This document shows positions 62,407-64,000 of a stretch of 64,000 nucleotides of DNA, piece by piece (position 1 is the first letter of the stretch; every line of letters begins with the position of its first letter). Position numbers and translations under genes: made by a program. Source of the stretch: RFSX01 sp964567435 (lineage in GTDB: Bacteria; Bacteroidota; Bacteroidia; Chitinophagales; Saprospiraceae); NCBI GenBank assembly GCA_964567435.1, contig CAZMMQ010000011.1, positions 12,475-76,474 on the forward strand, in the 5' to 3' direction. The notes under the pieces are model-generated. The model ran no database searches. It had not been told where the DNA came from and saw nothing but the letters and a program-made list of their open reading frames with translations.

Positions 62407-63756
62407 TTAATCAAGGTGCCCTCTTTGATAAGACTTGTCCTTTAAGAAGAAATATCTATTAGCAGGATTGTACTTCAGAAACTTGCCTTTATTGGTAATC
62501 ATTTGGCGATTAGTGCTTATTTCTGATTCAAGCTTAGAAATATTCTCAGTAAATACTATCGTAGCTGACTCACCTGATATGGTACTCAATACTATTGACT
62601 CGAAAGGTGAAGCCCAAGATTGTACAAGTTTGGATTCAGTCTTTTTACCATAGCTATATACTGTTCTGTCATTTGTCGCAGCCAGCTCCTGATACCAAAA
62701 TATTCTATCAGTATAGATATTGGATACCAATGTGATTCTAACAAAGGCTGCAATCAATAACGGTACTAATCCATAATGCAATTTTTTGAATCCGTCTAAT
62801 ACACCAGAAAAGATCAAGAGAAGACCAGCTGCAAAAAACAATACTCTGTAATTGCTTTCATTATAAAACACATACTCAGAATCTATCTCCGCCAAGTTTG
62901 TTAGTAGAAGAAAACAGAGGCTAAACCCAACTAAAAGCAATCCCAACAACCACTTCTTATATTTTAATAATACTACTAAGACAATCACAACACTTAGAAA
63001 AATTGGCCAATAATTAAGTGTAAGAGCATTATCTATGATTGTATTAAAATCGATATCACCATCTCTCATGTTCTTAAAAAGCTGGTTCCTCTTATTCGTA
63101 TCATAATAATTAGGAAAGTTCCGCCCTTTAATAAAATAGGAAATGATATAGGTGGTGATATTTAGCAGTAGCGTCCTTAGCTTGATATCTTTTGTCACCA
63201 GCGATCCTGCAGTAATTAACAATACTACGACCAATAATAATGGATGTAACCAAGCTATAAGTAGTGCAACTAAAAGTCCAGTTACAAAGTAGCCTTTTCT
63301 CATGCAAGCCATCCACAAACAAAGACCGGTAAGTCCCAGAAATAATTCATTGTTATTCCAAAAGAAGGTATGCATAACCGGAATTGTCAAACCTAAGAGA
63401 ACCAGCCACGAAAATGTTCTATCCTTAATCCAGTTCCTAATTAGAAAAAATATAGTTGCATGATATAGAAAATAACCTAACGATTGGAGGAACATCAGCA
63501 CCTTAAGTGGTAGCCCAAGTTTTATTCCTGCCATGGGCAACAGTTGTAAGATTACCGCCGGATATCTGTTAGCGTTTACAAATAATTCATCATCATTAAT
63601 CAACTTGAATAAAGTAAATGGATTGTCCAGAAATGAAGTACGTTGAACAAAAAAGAATACTGTAAATAGAAAATAAATGAATAAGATCAGCAGGTCAAAT
63701 TTGTTATCGTAGGCACTCTTTCCGTTACCAAATAGAAGATGTTTTTTCTTTTTCAA
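62407..63756 (-). CDS. Polytopic membrane protein, putative glycosyltransferase-C-like
   Basis: A 449-residue protein with about ten TM helices and a first extracytoplasmic loop after TM1 (FLDNPFTLFKLINDDELFVNA). The DD(E) pair in this loop and long TM bundle are reminiscent of GT-C or EpsG-like proteins, but I find no decisive motif. The C-terminal ~70 residues (YGKKTESKLVQSWASPFESI) are soluble and beta-rich. Function unknown. It sits upstream of odhB by 126 bp on the same strand but has no obvious link. Confidence 0.72.
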   Translation of the reverse strand: MKKKKHLLFGNGKSAYDNKFDLLILFIYFLFTVFFFVQRTSFLDNPFTLFKLINDDELFVNANRYPAVILQLLPMAGIKLGLPLKVLMFLQSLGYFLYHATIFFLIRNWIKDRTFSWLVLLGLTIPVMHTFFWNNNELFLGLTGLCLWMACMRKGYFVTGLLVALLIAWLHPLLLVVVLLITAGSLVTKDIKLRTLLLNITTYIISYFIKGRNFPNYYDTNKRNQLFKNMRDGDIDFNTIIDNALTLNYWPIFLSVVIVLVVLLKYKKWLLGLLLVGFSLCFLLLTNLAEIDSEYVFYNESNYRVLFFAAGLLLIFSGVLDGFKKLHYGLVPLLIAAFVRITLVSNIYTDRIFWYQELAATNDRTVYSYGKKTESKLVQSWASPFESIVLSTISGESATIVFTENISKLESEISTNRQMITNKGKFLKYNPANRYFFLKDKSYQRGHLD

Positions 63757-64000
63757 AATATTATCAGCTCTATCAATTATTACTAATCAAAAGTACTGAT
63801 TTATTGCTGCCCTTACGTTACCAACATACCCCCATACGAGCACAGAGAAATCTCCACAAGGTTGATTTGTAAAGTGCTCTTCTAATCAAGACTCTTTTCC
63901 AACTCGATCAGAACGAAGCGGCGCAGAGAGTTCTCCGTTCTCGCTATGGAACATGACATTCAGTAAGACGCCTAAATGGAACCGTTAGTAGAGGGATTAG
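63757..64000. other. Window end, no gene recognised
   Basis: From about 63860 the GC content rises relative to the flanking DNA. All three minus-strand frames entering from the right edge meet a stop within about 60 bp, and no plus-strand ORF of note begins here. It could be the leader of a gene beyond the window. Confidence 0.3.

Noticed and set aside
63860..64000. GC-richer segment considered as the edge of an rRNA or tRNA
   Set aside because: No 16S/23S/5S end or tRNA cloverleaf could be recognised.
1..64000. Mobile elements, CRISPR arrays, toxin-antitoxin pairs, defence islands
   Set aside because: No transposase, integrase, recombinase, Cas-type or direct-repeat array was found; gene order looks like ordinary core and shell genome.

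Overview
The window is chromosomal DNA from a member of the Bacteroidota, most likely a Saprospira/Chitinophaga-type marine or environmental lineage. The grounds are an AT-rich composition (judged by eye, not computed), weak or absent Shine-Dalgarno sites, promoter-like TTTG/TAnnTTTG elements, two SusC-independent TonB-dependent receptors, several TonB energy transducers, a secreted protein with a type IX secretion (T9SS) C-terminal sorting domain, a PorE-like OmpA protein, a split transketolase, and families that are mainly Bacteroidota (DUF6427, DUF3109, NRDE, FG-GAP/ASPIC). I see no insertion sequence, prophage, CRISPR array, rRNA or convincing tRNA. It reads as stable core and shell genome of about 60 genes in short operons.

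Layout. 1-9.2 kb: envelope block with a partial outer-membrane barrel, an unknown secreted coiled-coil protein, a TonB receptor with a heavy-metal-associated (HMA) domain at its N-terminus, a metallo-beta-lactamase-fold hydrolase and a giant beta-propeller/barrel protein. 9.2-13.4 kb: dipeptide/oligopeptide ABC uptake (binding lipoprotein plus two permeases, no ATPase alongside). 13.4-17.3 kb: minus-strand run radC - SDR - alpha-oxoamine synthase - double VOC protein, a possible sphingoid/sulfonolipid base module. 17.4-28.4 kb: TspO-like protein, trans-sulfuration enzyme, split transketolase, HU, serine hydrolase, a three-repeat secreted protein, a T9SS substrate, alanine dehydrogenase and TsaE. 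28.5-32.8 kb: histidine kinase overlapping a haem-type TonB receptor, then OmpH/Skp. 33.0-37.9 kb: a very tight six-gene minus-strand operon of unknown joint function (ATP-grasp, NRDE, DinB-like, a four-Cys membrane protein, FG-GAP/ASPIC protein, membrane protein). 38.1-43.9 kb: stand-alone TonB-C-domain protein, MFS transporter, uracil-DNA glycosylase, DoxX, barrel plus DUF3179 lipoprotein, TatA and DUF3109. 44.2-48.6 kb: citrate synthase with a histone-H1-like tail, GcvH, VanZ and two TonB proteins. 48.6-53.2 kb: minus-strand membrane and glycosyltransferase genes and an ABC exporter. 53.3-60.5 kb: rhomboid protease, radical SAM/SPASM enzyme, TPR protein, PorE-like OmpA protein, RlmD and a small protein. 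60.5-63.8 kb: membrane protein, the 2-oxoglutarate dehydrogenase E2 and a polytopic membrane protein.

How the genes fit together. Outer-membrane uptake dominates: receptors at 2.5 and 29.6 kb would be energised by TonB proteins such as those at 46.6 and 47.8 kb, with OmpH/Skp and the PorE-like protein supporting barrel biogenesis or envelope anchoring. Central carbon metabolism is represented by citrate synthase, the OGDH E2, transketolase and alanine dehydrogenase. The most unusual points are the lysine-rich tail on citrate synthase, the HMA-TonB receptor fusion with a His-rich loop, the six-gene unknown operon, the possible lipid-base module, the three-repeat secreted protein, and two intergenic stretches that end in intrinsic terminators without an evident gene. 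All assignments come from reading the sequence; no database search was run.
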